Below the pieces are notes generated by a model. It did not search any database and was not told the DNA's origin. It saw only the letters and a program-made list of their open reading frames with translations. This document shows positions 62,345-64,000 of a stretch of 64,000 bases of DNA, one piece after another. Made by a program: the position numbers and the translations under genes. The DNA is taken from positions 1-64,000 of the forward strand of contig NZ_FPAA01000014.1 in assembly GCF_900116235.1 (NCBI RefSeq). Direction: 5' to 3'. Origin of the DNA: Marininema halotolerans. Its GTDB lineage: Bacteria; Bacillota; Bacilli; Thermoactinomycetales; DSM-45169. The first letter of the stretch is position 1. Each line of letters starts with the position of its first letter.

Positions 62345-63199
62345 TTGAAGATTAGTAAGCGTTTAAGTGAGAAGTTAGCAATTATTTTGGGTGGAGAGAT
62401 TTTAGATTTTTCACAAATACCTACAGTTGTCAATATAACCAATCTAAGAACCTTTAAAGCTACATTATTAGGGAGGCCAACAACGGATCCGCTAAACAAC
62501 ATTTTTTCGTTTGGAGCAACGAATTTGAGAGGTCAAACATTAAATATTGGTTGGTTTGCTTTAAGGCAAACGGAAATTACATCGGTTGTGAATAGGTTGA
62601 ATCGAGATAATATTACGGTTACCTCGATCTGCGAATATAGCTCCTTTTTGCTCCCTAAAATCACCTATGTTTATTTTCAATCACTTAGCAATCCGATATC
62701 TTTTGCGGTGAAAATGAGAAGGATTTTGAATCAATTACCCGATGTAGGAATAAACCAGGATAATGCTACGAGTCAACCGTCAAGAGCGTGTACCCAGTTT
62801 TCATCGATCGTAGGAACAAAATTTACAGAAGTAATTGGTACTTCATGTGAAGCTGTCGATTCTCGTAATGTAGGGGTGAAAATCCTGAATCAGAGAGCCC
62901 CTAGTATTGATGTGGGATTAATTAATTTTTCTATTGAATCCGTGGATAAAAAGAATATTGGATTGTGTATAGGAACCGTTGCTTTATTGAGACATGAGGT
63001 CGATCCTTTCATAAAATTGATTCGAGAAGAAACGGGCTTCATTGATGCTTCTCTTACCTCACCCTGGTTTGGTTCGCCAGATATCTTGTACTTTAACTAT
63101 GTTACAATTAAAAATATATTTCGCTTTGCTATTGAATCAAAACTTGCTCTGAAATTTTTGAAAAACAGGAGTGTTGACCTGTCGCTTGTTAAAAATTAG
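62345..63199 (+). CDS. DUF1259-like protein (two repeats)
   Basis: A 284-residue protein with two related halves. Each has the pattern of DUF1259 (LppY/LpqO type): LNIGWFALRQTEITSVVNRLNRDNITVTSI...ITYVYFQSLSNP, and IGTVALLRHEVDPFIKLIREETGFIDASLTSP...ILYFNYVT. The usual ALHNHML stretch is changed, so assignment is moderate. No signal peptide. TTG 62345 is the only start near GGAGG. Codon use here is more A/T-rich than in the neighbours, which suggests acquisition. Confidence 0.55.
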   Translation: MKISKRLSEKLAIILGGEILDFSQIPTVVNITNLRTFKATLLGRPTTDPLNNIFSFGATNLRGQTLNIGWFALRQTEITSVVNRLNRDNITVTSICEYSSFLLPKITYVYFQSLSNPISFAVKMRRILNQLPDVGINQDNATSQPSRACTQFSSIVGTKFTEVIGTSCEAVDSRNVGVKILNQRAPSIDVGLINFSIESVDKKNIGLCIGTVALLRHEVDPFIKLIREETGFIDASLTSPWFGSPDILYFNYVTIKNIFRFAIESKLALKFLKNRSVDLSLVKN

Positions 63200-63204
63200 A
63201 GATT

Positions 63205-63246
63205 CAACACAAACAACCCCCTTGGCATATTCAGGGGTATTTGTGT
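63205..63246. terminator. Shared terminator of two convergent genes
   Basis: AACACAAA-CAA-CCCC and GGGG-TA-TTTGTGTT pair with a small internal loop. Confidence 0.65.
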
Positions 63247-63265
63247 TGAAGTGAATTGATGATGA

Positions 63266-64000
63266 TTATCTACCGTTCACGTTGACCACGGTGGTATAGA
63301 TATCGGTCCGATTCATATGGGTAGGCGGGTTGGTTTTTGCAAAGAAAAGATGAAAACGATTCCCAATCGTAGTCATTCCTTGATAATCGCCAAGAAACAA
63401 CCCTGCAGAGAAAGGTTCTCTTCTTTCTCGTGGGGCTCGTAACATGTTAAAGGGTCCAGTAATTTTTTGCGAAGATGCAAAGGTGGTTCCAAAATCCCTT
63501 GAATAAGAAAAATAATAATTTATAGGAATCGTAGTTATAGGATGGGTTAAGGAATTGAAAATATAGTAGCTGACCCCAACTACACCGCTTTGATTTATCC
63601 GAACAGTGGGCGTGAAGCATGGAAGTCCAAGGGATGGATTGACACGTGCGGGTCGACTCCAAGTTTCGCCGCCGTCCGTCGAGCGTGAAATAACGATTTC
63701 GTCTATTTTGCCTCCACTGGGTCTGGAATCCTCCCAGGATACATAGAGGTTCCCGTTATTTGAATCGAGGGTGACACTGGCTAGAACATCTCCACTGCCG
63801 CGGATCAGTTGATTGGTAACGGGGTCGATGACACCCACTGACAGGATCTCAGCGATGACTTTTCCACTTGACCATGTTCTGCCTTTGTTTAGTGATTTTT
63901 GAATCAGGATAAATATCCGAGGGTTTCGCGTCGTTCTACCTAATACAAGGGAGAAAATATTATAGAGAACGCCTGAATGAGGGTCCACCAAAATTTCATT
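63266..64000 (-). CDS. BNR/Asp-box repeat (sialidase-fold) protein, C-terminal part
   Basis: At least 245 residues, cut by the right edge of the window; the frame is open to 64000, so GTG 63991 is not the real start. Three Asp-box units are seen: SLNKGRTWSSG, STDGGETWSRP and SRDFGTTFASS, with LYVSWEDSRPSGG between. This is a beta-propeller as in sialidases and exported glycosidases, but no catalytic residue can be fixed from this part. It ends in AKTNPPTHMNRTDIYTTVV. Confidence 0.75.
   Translation of the reverse strand, partial: NEILVDPHSGVLYNIFSLVLGRTTRNPRIFILIQKSLNKGRTWSSGKVIAEILSVGVIDPVTNQLIRGSGDVLASVTLDSNNGNLYVSWEDSRPSGGKIDEIVISRSTDGGETWSRPARVNPSLGLPCFTPTVRINQSGVVGVSYYIFNSLTHPITTIPINYYFSYSRDFGTTFASSQKITGPFNMLRAPRERREPFSAGLFLGDYQGMTTIGNRFHLFFAKTNPPTHMNRTDIYTTVVNVNGR

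Noticed and set aside
62345-63199. Reading the DUF1259-like protein as a transporter or enzyme of known class
   Set aside because: No membrane segments, signal peptide or catalytic motif; only the repeated DUF1259 pattern is visible.

Overview
The window reads as chromosome of a low-to-mid GC Gram-positive of the order Bacillales. Strong AGGAGG-type ribosome sites, many GTG and TTG starts, T-box leaders, and the order hisS-aspS-6S RNA-rarA-cymR-iscS ... recD2-PRC barrel-AI-2E permease-alaS-ireB-ruvX-DUF1292-mltG (as in Bacillus subtilis) support this. An ectoine biosynthesis and uptake island suggests a halotolerant or marine member; Thermoactinomycetaceae (for example Marininema-like) is my guess, but genus cannot be fixed from the sequence alone.

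Layout. 1-0.6 kb: the 3' end of an IS605-type TnpB and the IS right end. 0.6-5.7 kb: hemZ, a lone macro-domain protein, two SAM methyltransferases and a secreted GlpQ. 6-15.8 kb: threonine synthase, a 41-residue zinc-binding-type protein under a strong operator-flanked promoter, T-box-controlled hisS-aspS, 6S RNA, a 5' nucleotidase, rarA, a YczE-like membrane protein, cymR and iscS. 15.8-23.6 kb: a decayed gene, uppP, an ABC exporter-like pair, an epimerase-like protein, clpP, a winged-helix regulator and a methyltransferase, sitting where mnmA and a TPR gene are found in B. subtilis. 23.6-35.3 kb: the conserved recD2-alaS-ireB-ruvX-mltG block, with two tandem mltG copies. 35.5-41.4 kb: a secreted lipase, a luciferase-like monooxygenase, a class B PBP, and an FMN-riboswitch ribU.

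41.4-52.0 kb is the most interesting block. It holds ectABC (minus strand) and, divergently, an EhuBCDA-type ectoine/hydroxyectoine ABC importer, a PucR-family regulator, an ectoine hydrolase (DoeA/EutD) and a PLP enzyme of the cystathionine gamma-synthase family. Synthesis, recapture and the first catabolic step are thus side by side, but doeB, doeC, doeD and enuR are absent from the window. Both divergent operons begin oddly. ectA has no ATG/GTG/TTG for its conserved N-terminus but does have a sigma-B-like promoter. ehuB appears to begin at ATT, overlapping the stop of a 16-codon leader ORF with a strong ribosome site.

52-64 kb: a SPOR-domain amidase, a small secreted peptide, a PRD-type regulator with a fructose-family PTS, an orphan 93-residue protein with its own promoter and terminator, an MFS permease, a secreted M6 (immune inhibitor A) protease, a DUF1259-like protein whose ribosome site lies in a strong hairpin, and the 3' part of a BNR-repeat (sialidase-fold) protein running off the right edge. 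No rRNA, tRNA or CRISPR array was seen.
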